Shown here piece by piece: positions 7,683 to 15,687 of a stretch of DNA of 18,326 nucleotides. The position numbers and the translations under genes are program-made. Below the pieces are notes generated by a model. It was given only the letters and a program-made list of their open reading frames with translations. It made no database searches and was not told where the DNA came from. Source of the stretch: Eubacteriales bacterium (lineage in GTDB: Bacteria > Bacillota > Clostridia > Christensenellales > SZUA-584); the NCBI GenBank assembly GCA_028711205.1, contig JAQTSP010000018.1, forward strand, positions 1-18,326. The letters run 5' to 3'. Each line of letters begins with the position of its first letter. Position 1 is the stretch's first letter.

Positions 7683-8657
7683 ATGTCAAAATTAAGGATA
7701 GTTGCCGCCATTCTTTTAATAACGGCCATAGGCGTTTCCGGGTGCACGGTATCCGGAAAAGACGCGACTGTAACCACGCCGGATATCAATCCAAACGCAG
7801 AGGCGGCGAATTATGACACGATGGATGTTACGCTGTACTTTAGCTACCGCGGCGAATTTCTGCTTGCCGGAGAGACGCGTACAATTGATGTGCCGGTCAG
7901 TGATACGCTTGAAGCCGCGGTGATACGCGAACTCATCGAAGGGCCGTCGGCAGGCAGGGACGAGCTTGTCGGCCTTTTCTGGGAGGGTGTGGAGCTGGTC
8001 AAAGTGGAGACAAGCGAGGATTATCTTTTTGTCACACTGAGTGAGGATTTTGTATTGACAGAACCGGAAGGCAGCGAACTCGCGATCGAAGACGGCACGG
8101 CAGATGAACAAAAGAGGCTGGCAATCTATTCTATTGTCAACACGCTGGTGGAAATGGGTACCTATTCAAGAGTGCAGATATATGTAAACAGAGAAGGCGG
8201 CGTCGGGCAGAGAATTACTCTTGACGAAGCGGGATGGAGCGAGGATTCGGGGACGTATTTAGATTTGCTTGGCAGAGTTGCGTCTCTTGGAGAAGAGTCA
8301 CTTATATTGACACCCGAAAACACGCTGAAAGAGGCGCTTGAGTCCTTTGCTAAAAAAGACTGGACAAGGTTATACTATTTTACCGCGTACACGAGCCCGG
8401 ACGGTACCGAAAAGCCGGTTATCGATGATTTTTCCGAAGCGCTTGCGGCCAAAGGAAATGTGTTGGACAGCTATAGTGTCATCGACACAAGCGTTGCCGC
8501 AGACGGGCAGACTGTCGTGGTGATGCTGGATTATACGATCAAGACCCGGGAAGGCAGTACGGTCGCGAGGGAGAATATACCCGTTGTGCTGGTTCGGGAA
8601 AAGGATATATGGAAGTTGTCGTACTTATCACTTGTTGCCGTGCTGATTAACACTTGA
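7683..8657 (+). CDS. GerMN-domain lipoprotein (single GerMN plus C-terminal NTF2-like region)
   Basis: This 324-residue protein has a lipoprotein signal peptide ending in VSGC (lipidated C21), so it should sit on the outer face of the membrane. Residues about 48-170 form one GerMN domain (sporulation/spore germination family): VTLYFSYRGEFLL, then the ELIEGPS motif and LFVTLSEDFVL, IYSIVNTLVEMG and VQIYVNREG. Residues about 205-324 (LKEALESFAKKDWTRLYYF through DIWKLSYLSLV) look like an NTF2/DUF4878-type accessory domain; that is a weaker reading. TAGGAGAA at the kinase stop codon supplies the ribosome binding site, and the gap to the kinase is 9 bp, so the two are co-translated. By analogy with LpqB it may modulate the kinase; that role is inference. 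Confidence 0.85.
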   Translation: MSKLRIVAAILLITAIGVSGCTVSGKDATVTTPDINPNAEAANYDTMDVTLYFSYRGEFLLAGETRTIDVPVSDTLEAAVIRELIEGPSAGRDELVGLFWEGVELVKVETSEDYLFVTLSEDFVLTEPEGSELAIEDGTADEQKRLAIYSIVNTLVEMGTYSRVQIYVNREGGVGQRITLDEAGWSEDSGTYLDLLGRVASLGEESLILTPENTLKEALESFAKKDWTRLYYFTAYTSPDGTEKPVIDDFSEALAAKGNVLDSYSVIDTSVAADGQTVVVMLDYTIKTREGSTVARENIPVVLVREKDIWKLSYLSLVAVLINT

Positions 8658-8665
8658 GGAATTAT

Positions 8666-10195
8666 ATGAAAAGATTTGTATCCGCCGTGCTTGCGATATG
8701 CTTTGTGTTTTGCGGCTGCGGCGTCATAAAAGAGAATAGCGAAATCGGCGCATACGTGCCCGTTAGCGAGCTTGACATGAGTAATAACGAATACCAGGGA
8801 AGAGTGGAAAAGTCGGCGGTGTATTTTTTAAACCCAAGCGGTACACTGACAGCGGAGCTTCGGACGATTGTGATCGGCCAGGATACGAATCCGGCCGCCG
8901 TCGCGGTCGAAGAGCTGTTGGAAGGCCCGTCGAATGACGATTTAGAAAGCGTGGCGCCCGAAGGGATGATCCTTGATTTTATCGAGTATTCAAGAGACGT
9001 CGCGAATGTTTACCTCTTATATGACGGCGAGACAATGCAGGAGAAGGAGAGGTATATATTAGAGCTTGCTCTTGCGAACACCATCACGGATCTTCTGGGT
9101 GCGACGTATATCTCGGTATTTTATAACGGCGTGCAGATGGGATACTATGGTGCACCATGCGCGCCAAACAAGAAGCAGACGGGAAGCATTGAGGACGCGT
9201 GGCTTCAGGCATCCGCGGCTTATCAGCTGGAAGTGCCCGTTATCGAAGATGAGACCGCACAGCCGTCGCAAACAACAGATCCAGGCCAGACAGATGAAAA
9301 CATAGAACCCGAACCCATCGTGAACAAGATCACGACGGTGCTTTACTTTATTTCTGCCGATGGGGGATATATTCTTCCCGAGGTGCGCGATGTCGAATAC
9401 ATTGACGACGATTATATCGGCACGTTGATCGACGAGCTGCAAAAAGGGCCGCAGAATACATCGGCCATGACAAGCCCGCTGGCCGATGATATTGAACTTT
9501 TAGAGGTTCCGGTGCTGACGGCCACAGGCGACGGGGCTTATACGCTCACGCTGAATTTCTCCGAACTGCCGACACAATATGACGATTCCGATGAGGAAGA
9601 CGCGATATTGTCATATGCGGCGCTGATCTATACGATCACGGGATTTGTTCCTGATATAATAAACATCGATATCTATGTTAAAGGCACTCAGATCACTTCC
9701 GTTGCCGGAACAGATATGGCTGACGGGCTGCAAAGGGACGACTATACCGGATATATCGGAAGCAGTGCGCCGCTCTATTTTGCGGACACGGATTCCGACC
9801 TGTTGCTCGAAGTGGCGCGGAGCATGGAACAGGGGCAGATATGGAGCGCAAAAGCGCGTGTTCTCGAGATACTGAAGGGGCCGCTTTCGGGAGACGGAGA
9901 CAACGCACGGCCGGTCATGCCAACGGGTACCACGCAAGCGGACATATTGTCGGTAGACGTTTATAAAGACACGGCTTATGTCGATTTGTCCCAAAACTTC
10001 AAGGACGCCTGCGCCGGGTTCTCCGCAAAAAGCGAGATGCTGCTCGTTTACTCGATCGTCAATACTGTCACGGCGATGGACGGTATCACAAAAGTCCAGT
10101 TTCTGGTTGAGGGCGGGCAGATCGAAACGCTTGCAGGTTATCTTTGCCTTGCTGACCCTTTCCTGAAAAACTACGGTATTATCAAGACCGGCTAG
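8666..10195 (+). CDS. Lipoprotein with three tandem GerMN domains
   Basis: ATG at 8666 is chosen over the TTG at 8654 because TGAGGA (8655-8660, overlapping the previous stop) sits 5 nt before it and the signal peptide MKRFVSAVLAICFVF starts there. The mature N-terminus is probably C18 (FCGC), with C16 an alternative. Three GerMN repeats follow: about 50-160 (LLEGPS), 223-345 (LQKGPQ) and 368-490 (ILKGPL). Each has the E-L-L-x-G-P turn and an I-Y-x-I-x-N/T-G helix. The first repeat lacks the usual V-x-L-S-x-N-F strand and looks degenerate. A Thr/Pro/Glu-rich linker (about 194-222) separates repeats 1 and 2. It is the last gene of the operon, and its stop overlaps that of the convergent asnB. 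No enzymatic motif is seen; a binding or scaffold role is inferred. Confidence 0.82.
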   Translation: MKRFVSAVLAICFVFCGCGVIKENSEIGAYVPVSELDMSNNEYQGRVEKSAVYFLNPSGTLTAELRTIVIGQDTNPAAVAVEELLEGPSNDDLESVAPEGMILDFIEYSRDVANVYLLYDGETMQEKERYILELALANTITDLLGATYISVFYNGVQMGYYGAPCAPNKKQTGSIEDAWLQASAAYQLEVPVIEDETAQPSQTTDPGQTDENIEPEPIVNKITTVLYFISADGGYILPEVRDVEYIDDDYIGTLIDELQKGPQNTSAMTSPLADDIELLEVPVLTATGDGAYTLTLNFSELPTQYDDSDEEDAILSYAALIYTITGFVPDIINIDIYVKGTQITSVAGTDMADGLQRDDYTGYIGSSAPLYFADTDSDLLLEVARSMEQGQIWSAKARVLEILKGPLSGDGDNARPVMPTGTTQADILSVDVYKDTAYVDLSQNFKDACAGFSAKSEMLLVYSIVNTVTAMDGITKVQFLVEGGQIETLAGYLCLADPFLKNYGIIKTG

Positions 10196-12027
10196 ACGGT
10201 GATGCGTACTTTGTATTCAGCAAGCCACATGTTGAGCTGAAGCAAAAACGCAAACAGCTGCGGCCCTGTCATCAGCTGCCCGAACCACGGCGTGACAATG
10301 CTGAGCGAGTCGAGCATGTCTTCAACGAAATGCCGGTCGATCAGCGCGTGAATCGGCGCGTCCTTGTCGACAAGCGTCTCTTTTAAGGCGATAGAAACAA
10401 GCCGCGTATATTCAGGATTGTGTGTCTTGGGATACGGGCTTTTTTTTCTGCTGAAAATGCATTCCGGCAGCAGGTCTTTGACCGCAAGGCGCAGTATGCC
10501 CTTTTCCATGCCGCCGATGTTCTTTATATCCCACGGTATGTTCCATGCGTATTCCGCGATGCGGTGGTCGCAGAACGGCACCCTGACCTCAAGGCCGCTG
10601 GCCATGCTCATGCGGTCTTTGCGCTCAAGCAGGTTGGCCATGAACCATTTGATATTGAGATAGAACATCTGGCGCCGGCGGCGTTCTTTTTGATTCTCGT
10701 CTCCTAACAGCGGTGTTTCCTCAATGGTATCAAGATACCGTGATTTTGCGTAATCTTCGATACCCAGCCATGACAAGTCTTTCGACATCACGTTTCGCCG
10801 CAGCTCCAGGGAATTTGCCCACGGGAACATATCAAGCGTTAAAAGGTCGTCCCTGTAGAACCAGGGGTATCCGCCGAAAATCTCATCCGCACATTCGCCC
10901 GACAGCGCGACGGTGGCATAGCCTTTGATCTCTTGGCAGAACAAAAGAAGGCTCGAATCGACATCCGCCATGCCGGGCAGATCGCGTGCGATCATCGCGT
11001 CTTTCAGCGACGATACCAGATCTTCGGTACTGACGACATGCATGATATGGTCGCTGCCGATGTGCCGCCGCATGATGTCGATATAGTCGCTGTCGGAACT
11101 CGGCTGAAAAACGCTGCGCGTAAAATACTTGTCGTTATCGGCAAAATCGACGGAGAAGGTACGCAAGATGCATCCCTTTTCGGCCGCCTGTTTAGCGGCG
11201 ATGGCCGAGAGCGTGCTCGAGTCGACGCCGCCCGACAAAAATGTGCACACAGGCACGTCGGATACGAGCTGCCTTTTTGTCGCGTCGGCAATCAGCCAGG
11301 CCAGCTTTTCGGTTGTCTGTTTGAGGCTGTCCGTGTGCTCCACGCTGATGTACTGCCAGTAGCGGTGGATATAGGTGCCAAGCGGCGAGTAGATCATGCA
11401 TTCACCCGGCTTGAGTTCCTCGATACCGGAAAAAAGCGTTTTGCCTGCCGTGCGTGCTGGCGCAAGCGCGAAAAGCTCGAGAAGGCCGTTTTCTTTTAAC
11501 ACGGGCGTAATATCCGGGTGTGCGAGTATGGCCTTTATTTCTGAGGCAAATAAAAGCGCATGCCGCGTACGCGCGATGAACAAAGGCTTGACGCCCATTC
11601 TGTCCCGGGCAAGAAAGACGCGCTGTTTTTTCTCGTCCCATACCGCGAAAGCGAATATACCGTTGAGTTTCTCAACGCATGAAGGGCCCCATTCTATGTA
11701 TGAGAGCAGCAGCGCCTCAGTATCCGAATGGGAAAAGAACGTGTGTCCCTTTTCCACCAGCTCCTGCCTGAGTTCCGGCGTGTTGTACAGTTCGCCGTTG
11801 TAAACGATGGTGTATGTACCCTGACCAATGCTTCTTGTCATCGGCTGACTTCCGCCGGCGGGATCGACGACGATCAGCCGCCTGTGGCCAAGCGCCGCCT
11901 GGTGCGTCATAAACGTGCCCGCCGAATCCGGGCCTCTGTGAGAGATAGTATCGAGCATGGCCGAGAGCGCCCGGCTCTCTTTTAAAAGGTCGTTTTCAAA
12001 ATCCACAATTCCGGCAATTCCACACAT
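10192..12027 (-). CDS. asnB: Asparagine synthase (glutamine-hydrolysing)
   Basis: This 611-residue protein makes asparagine from aspartate, ATP and glutamine in the cytoplasm. The start is the ATG of MCGIAG, because Cys2 becomes the N-terminal nucleophile of the class II glutaminase. The in-frame extension upstream would bury it and is rejected. Glutaminase landmarks are HRRL (48-51), YNGELYN (76-82) and SDTE (101-104). The synthetase domain has the ATP-pyrophosphatase loop SGGVDSS (265-271), SGECADEIFGGYPWF and EVRVPFCDHRI. Length and motifs are intact. The upstream GGGGGC is a modest ribosome binding site. It is transcribed alone, divergently from the ECF operon and convergently with the GerMN operon. 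Confidence 0.95.
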   Translation of the reverse strand: MCGIAGIVDFENDLLKESRALSAMLDTISHRGPDSAGTFMTHQAALGHRRLIVVDPAGGSQPMTRSIGQGTYTIVYNGELYNTPELRQELVEKGHTFFSHSDTEALLLSYIEWGPSCVEKLNGIFAFAVWDEKKQRVFLARDRMGVKPLFIARTRHALLFASEIKAILAHPDITPVLKENGLLELFALAPARTAGKTLFSGIEELKPGECMIYSPLGTYIHRYWQYISVEHTDSLKQTTEKLAWLIADATKRQLVSDVPVCTFLSGGVDSSTLSAIAAKQAAEKGCILRTFSVDFADNDKYFTRSVFQPSSDSDYIDIMRRHIGSDHIMHVVSTEDLVSSLKDAMIARDLPGMADVDSSLLLFCQEIKGYATVALSGECADEIFGGYPWFYRDDLLTLDMFPWANSLELRRNVMSKDLSWLGIEDYAKSRYLDTIEETPLLGDENQKERRRRQMFYLNIKWFMANLLERKDRMSMASGLEVRVPFCDHRIAEYAWNIPWDIKNIGGMEKGILRLAVKDLLPECIFSRKKSPYPKTHNPEYTRLVSIALKETLVDKDAPIHALIDRHFVEDMLDSLSIVTPWFGQLMTGPQLFAFLLQLNMWLAEYKVRITV

Positions 12028-12053
12028 AAAAAGCCCCCGTAAAAGATACTTAC

Positions 12054-12064
12054 TATACAGTATA
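12054..12064. promoter_or_regulatory. Small palindrome TATAC-A-GTATA in the asnB leader
   Basis: This is a perfect 5+1+5 bp palindrome between the predicted asnB start point (about 12079) and its start codon (12027). It could be a repressor site or a chance AT-rich palindrome. Confidence 0.25.
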
Positions 12065-12085
12065 TGAGGACGCGTTTGGTGCGTG

Positions 12086-12114
12086 ATAATATCCGCCAAA
12101 AAGAGGCGTTGCAA
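12086..12114 (-). promoter_or_regulatory. Predicted asnB promoter
   Basis: Reading the minus strand, TTGCAA (12109-12114) is followed by a 17-bp spacer and TATTAT (12086-12091). Transcription would start near 12079 and leave a leader of about 52 nt. The -35 hexamer is self-complementary and is also used by the plus-strand promoter. Confidence 0.55.
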
Positions 12115-12137
12115 GCGGGCAAGAAATCTATTACAAT
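12109..12137 (+). promoter_or_regulatory. Predicted promoter of the ECF-MBL-comEC-holA operon
   Basis: TTGCAA (12109-12114), a 17-bp spacer and TACAAT (12132-12137) lie just upstream of the AAAGGAG ribosome binding site (12150-12156). Transcription would begin near 12144, giving a leader under 20 nt, which argues against a riboswitch for this S component. Confidence 0.55.
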
Positions 12138-12162
12138 AAAGCAAACGGCAAAGGAGAAAAAT

Positions 12163-12657
12163 ATGACACAAAAGAACCATACAAAGACACTGATCGTTTC
12201 GAGCATACTGGCTGCGCTGATATTTGTTTTTACATATCTTGTGCGTATTCCCGTGACAAATACAGGCGCTTATATGAACATTGGTGACTGCATCATCTAT
12301 TGCGCAGGGATGCTGGTGGGCGCGCCATGGGCCGCCGCGGCTTCGGGTATTGGCAGCATGTTTGCGGATATACTTGTGGGCGGCGGCATATATATTCCGG
12401 CCACGCTCGTCATCAAGGCGCTGATGGGCTTTGTATGTGCGATACTGATGAAAAATGCGAAACTCCCGAAATTTGTGCTGGCATGTATTTTGGGCGGCGC
12501 GATTATGGTTGTTGGATACGGGCTGTTCGAATGGTTTGCGTTTGGCTGGTCATACGCAATCAGTACGATTGTGTTTAACCTCATACAGTGGGTAGTGGGA
12601 GTCGCGGGCGCTGCCGTGCTTTATTATCCCGTCAAAAGAATCAAAGGAACAATATGA
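12163..12657 (+). CDS. ECF transporter S component (PF07155, ECF-ribofla_trS type)
   Basis: This 164-residue integral membrane protein has five or six hydrophobic helices. Its pattern (ALIFVFTYLVRIP, GAYMNIGDCIIYCAGMLVG, GSMFADILVGG, YIPATLVIKALMGFV) matches PF07155, substrate-capture subunits of energy-coupling-factor importers. The S component binds a vitamin or similar solute and needs the EcfA/A'/T module, which is not in this window, so it probably shares a module encoded elsewhere. The substrate cannot be read from the sequence. ATG at 12163 is chosen because AAAGGAG lies 6 nt upstream and the membrane protein begins there; the in-frame extension to 12064 is basic and crosses the promoter. 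Its stop overlaps the next start (ATGA, 12654-12657). Confidence 0.87.
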   Translation: MTQKNHTKTLIVSSILAALIFVFTYLVRIPVTNTGAYMNIGDCIIYCAGMLVGAPWAAAASGIGSMFADILVGGGIYIPATLVIKALMGFVCAILMKNAKLPKFVLACILGGAIMVVGYGLFEWFAFGWSYAISTIVFNLIQWVVGVAGAAVLYYPVKRIKGTI

Positions 12658-13388
12658 TGGAGCTCACCTGTTTCGGCAAATACGGGCCTTATCCAAAGGC
12701 GAACTGCGCGTGCTCGTGCTATATGATCACGTATGGCGGCAAACATATACTGATCGACCTGGGATGCGGCGCTCTCACGCGCGTATTCACAAAGCTTGGC
12801 GCCGGAGATATCGACGCGCTGGTGCTTTCGCATCTGCACGCCGACCATATGGGCGACGCGCTGACGCTCCGGTATGCGCTTGCGGCGGCAAAGAGGCTGG
12901 GCAGGAGAAGCGCTCCGCTGCCCGTTTATCTGCCGGCAGCGCCGGCGGCCGAAGCGGGGCTGATCGCCGCGCATGAGATGATAGATGCAAATGACATCAA
13001 CGACGGCGGGAAACATGATATTTGCGGTATCGATGTCCGCTTTGCGCTGATGCCGCATCCCGTGCCAAATTATGCGATGGCGTTCCAGGCGGACGGACGC
13101 AAGCTCGTATATTCGGGCGATACTCAGTACAACGGCAATCTCGCCGGTTTTGCCCGGGACGCCGACCTGTTTTTAATGGATGCGGCGTTTATGGCAAAGG
13201 ACAAGACGGAGGCATCTCCTCATGTCAGCGCCAAAGAAGCGGGGCGTATTGCAGCAGAAGCGTGCGCAAAGCGCCTGCTGTTGACGCATATATTTCCGGA
13301 ATACGATGAGAAGGACATACGGGCAGAAGCAAGGGAGATGTACCCCGCGGCAGAGCTGATACAGGAAAACATGACATACGAGGTTTAG
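12654..13388 (+). CDS. MBL-fold metallohydrolase (YhfI-like)
   Basis: This 244-residue protein has a metallo-beta-lactamase fold of the RNase Z/YhfI-like group. It begins MMELTCFGKYGPYPK, then ILIDLGCGA, the metal motif H60-x-H62-x-D64-H65 in SHLHADHMGD, a later histidine in LMPHPVPNYAM, the bridging aspartate in VYSGDTQYN, and the final LLTHIFPEY. All metal ligands seem present, so it should be an active dinuclear-zinc hydrolase, but the substrate is unknown. Starts at 12654 or 12657 (ATGATG) are both possible; AAAGGA (12643-12648) serves either, and the first overlaps the ECF stop, implying coupled translation. The stop abuts the comEC ATG with no gap. Confidence 0.85.
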   Translation: MMELTCFGKYGPYPKANCACSCYMITYGGKHILIDLGCGALTRVFTKLGAGDIDALVLSHLHADHMGDALTLRYALAAAKRLGRRSAPLPVYLPAAPAAEAGLIAAHEMIDANDINDGGKHDICGIDVRFALMPHPVPNYAMAFQADGRKLVYSGDTQYNGNLAGFARDADLFLMDAAFMAKDKTEASPHVSAKEAGRIAAEACAKRLLLTHIFPEYDEKDIRAEAREMYPAAELIQENMTYEV

Positions 13389-15686
13389 ATGAACAGTCAG
13401 ATGGACCGCGTAATCAATACGGGGTCTCCGAAAACCCCAAAGGTTTTTCGGGGCGTCAATAAACGCCCGCTTTTCGTGATGGCGGCATTTTTTGCACTTG
13501 GTATCATCCTTGGACGGTACGTTCATTTTCAAACGGTCTATATCATAGCCGCCGCGGTATTTGCGATTGCGGCTTTTTGTTTTCACCATAAAAAAGTTTT
13601 ATGGCTGGTGTGCCTTTGCTGTGTGCTTTTCGCGGCGTTTTTGTCCGCAAACGCTTACGGCGTCGATTATCTGATGACCGGCGACGGCATGCGGGTGACG
13701 GGAAGGGTATACGCGGAGCCGTATCAGAACGATTACGGCAGCACCGTATATCTGCTTGACCACGCAAGCATCGACGGGCAGGCGTGCGGCAACATCAAGC
13801 TCTATGAAGAGTCTGCCGGGACGTTCGCATGCGGCGACGTGGTCGCGGCGACGGCCGAGGTCGAGATCCCAAAAGGCGTGCGCAATCCGGGCGGTTTTGA
13901 TGAAAAGCTGTATCTGTTGTCCCAGGGTATCGTTTACAAGGCATACGCGGACGGCGCGGAAACGATCGGCACCGAGGGCGGGCTTGCCGTGATGTTTGCG
14001 AACGTGCGGGAATTTATCGGTGATACGATCGAGGGCATCTTCGAGGAGGACATTGCGCCGGTCGCGAAAGCGATGCTGCTTGGCGACAAACAGGGCCTCG
14101 ACGAGCAGACGTACAGCGCGTTTAAGGACACGGGCATGGCGCATGTGCTCGCGGTGTCGGGGCTGCATGCCGGCATACTGATCGCGTTTGTCTACTATCT
14201 GCTGCGCCTGCTAAAAGCGGGGCGCCGGGCACGGCTTATCATGACGCTTGCGTTTATCGCCGCGTACGCGTGCGTAACGGGGCTCTCGCCGTCCATCGTG
14301 CGCGCGTCGATCATGGCTGCAGCGCTGCTTCTGGGCGTTCATTTCGGCAGGCAGACGGATACGCTGAATTACCTGTCGCTTACATTTATACTGTCTCTGA
14401 TCATCAACCCGCTCGATCTCTTCACGGCGAGTTTTCAGCTTTCGTTCGGCGCGGTGTTCGGTATGCTGACGCTTGGGTGGCAGATCAAATACTGGCTTGA
14501 CAGGCGGATGCCGCAAAGAATCGCGTTTATCGGCGACGGCATATCGGTGTCTGCCGGCGCGACGGCCGGAACGATGCCCGTTATCGCGGGCACATTCAAC
14601 CGTATATCCGTGTTGAGCGTGGTCACGAACATACTCATCGTGCCGCTCGCGTCGGCCGTGATCGTGATGGTATTCATATCGACGTTCCTCGGTATGGTTT
14701 TTGCGCCCGCCGCGATACCCGCCGTGTACGTGGCGTCGGCGTTGATACGTTTCATGCTCTATATCATCGGCGGTATCGCGGCGTGGCCGTTTGCGGCGTT
14801 TGATGTCGCGTCGCCGCCGTGGTACGCCGTGCTGGCCTGTTTTGCGCTTCTTTTCATCTGCTCAAAATACCTGCTCGTCAGGATTAAGCTGAAAGCATTT
14901 GTCAGCGGCGCCGTACTGGCGGCCGTTGTTCTTGTGATGCTGGTGTCACAGCCGTCCGGCATGTATATCGTTTTCCTCGATGTGGGAGAGGGTGACGCGG
15001 CATTCATACAAACGGAACAGGGCGGAGAATATTTTATCGACGGCGGACGCGAAATGAGTGTTGACGAGATGGTCGGCTTTACTATACGCAACGGCATCAC
15101 GCCGGACGCCGCTTTTGTGTCGCATACCGACGACGACCATTTTTCGGGGATCGTGGCGCTGTATGAGGCGGGGCTTTTGGATAAGGTGTATTGTTCGTGG
15201 CAGGAGAAAGATACGGTCGAGGCCGCGATGCCGCATGCCGAGGTCGTAGCGCTTGGTGCGGGTGATAAGGTTCTGCTGGACGGTGATACCGAGGCTCTGG
15301 TATTATATCCGTACAGGGACACGAAGAGCGACGACACAAATGAACTGTCCCTGGTACTGCTGGTTCAGTATAACGGGCATACCGCGCTGTTTACCGGCGA
15401 CATATCGGGCGCCACTGAAACGGAGATTTTCGCATCTCTTGACGACGTTGATATCTATAAAGCGGCGCATCACGGCTCAAAATATTCATCATACCGCCTG
15501 CCGCTCAGCGTGCTGACGCCAAAGTTCAGCATTGTCAGCGTCGGCGACAATTCCTTCGGGCATCCGCACGCATGGGCGATGCAGAATCTCGGGGATTATT
15601 CGGGAGAAGTATACACGACGATGGATGACTATGCCGTCGAGTTTTATATCGGCGGCGGGGTCACCGTCAACACGTATGGAGAGTGA
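13389..15686 (+). CDS. comEC: DNA internalisation competence protein ComEC/Rec2
   Basis: This 765-residue membrane protein is the channel that moves single-stranded DNA across the membrane in natural transformation. Order: N-terminal helices and DUF4131-type region (about 25-200), the Competence domain (about 220-500) with MLLGDKQGLD, AHVLAVSGLHAGIL, GLSPSIVRASIMA and ASFQLSFGAV, and a C-terminal MBL domain (about 518-765). The latter has VFLDVGEGDAAFI, S578-HTDDDH (metal ligands around 579-584), LFTGDIS, AAHHGSKYSS and the terminal SFGHPH. Length is normal and motifs are intact, so the gene looks functional. It starts directly after the MBL gene's TAG. It encodes a possible nuclease-like domain next to a separate MBL protein. 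Two hairpins can form early in its mRNA. Confidence 0.95.
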   Translation: MNSQMDRVINTGSPKTPKVFRGVNKRPLFVMAAFFALGIILGRYVHFQTVYIIAAAVFAIAAFCFHHKKVLWLVCLCCVLFAAFLSANAYGVDYLMTGDGMRVTGRVYAEPYQNDYGSTVYLLDHASIDGQACGNIKLYEESAGTFACGDVVAATAEVEIPKGVRNPGGFDEKLYLLSQGIVYKAYADGAETIGTEGGLAVMFANVREFIGDTIEGIFEEDIAPVAKAMLLGDKQGLDEQTYSAFKDTGMAHVLAVSGLHAGILIAFVYYLLRLLKAGRRARLIMTLAFIAAYACVTGLSPSIVRASIMAAALLLGVHFGRQTDTLNYLSLTFILSLIINPLDLFTASFQLSFGAVFGMLTLGWQIKYWLDRRMPQRIAFIGDGISVSAGATAGTMPVIAGTFNRISVLSVVTNILIVPLASAVIVMVFISTFLGMVFAPAAIPAVYVASALIRFMLYIIGGIAAWPFAAFDVASPPWYAVLACFALLFICSKYLLVRIKLKAFVSGAVLAAVVLVMLVSQPSGMYIVFLDVGEGDAAFIQTEQGGEYFIDGGREMSVDEMVGFTIRNGITPDAAFVSHTDDDHFSGIVALYEAGLLDKVYCSWQEKDTVEAAMPHAEVVALGAGDKVLLDGDTEALVLYPYRDTKSDDTNELSLVLLVQYNGHTALFTGDISGATETEIFASLDDVDIYKAAHHGSKYSSYRLPLSVLTPKFSIVSVGDNSFGHPHAWAMQNLGDYSGEVYTTMDDYAVEFYIGGGVTVNTYGE
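13428..13468 (+). promoter_or_regulatory. Two consecutive hairpins at the start of the comEC coding region
   Basis: CCGAAAACC (13428-13436) pairs with GGTTTTTCGG (13442-13451, one bulged T). Directly after it GGGCGT (13451-13456) pairs with ACGCCC (13463-13468) over a 6-nt loop and is followed by GCTTTTCG. A GGGG (13421-13424) could compete for the CCCC at 13435-13438. It resembles a weak attenuator but lies inside the ORF. Confidence 0.3.
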
Positions 15687-15687
15687 T

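Noticed and set aside
12028..12162. Possible riboswitch upstream of the ECF S component
   Set aside because: The predicted start near 12144 leaves under 20 nt of leader, and no known aptamer core was recognised; the only stem (CGCC/GGCG near 12093-12108) lies in promoter DNA.
12028..12180. N-terminal extension of asparagine synthetase (51 extra residues)
   Set aside because: It would bury the essential N-terminal Cys of MCGIAG and run through the divergent promoter region.
15532..15687. N-terminal extension of HolA overlapping comEC
   Set aside because: The family N-terminus and a ribosome binding site both point to the ATG at 15688.
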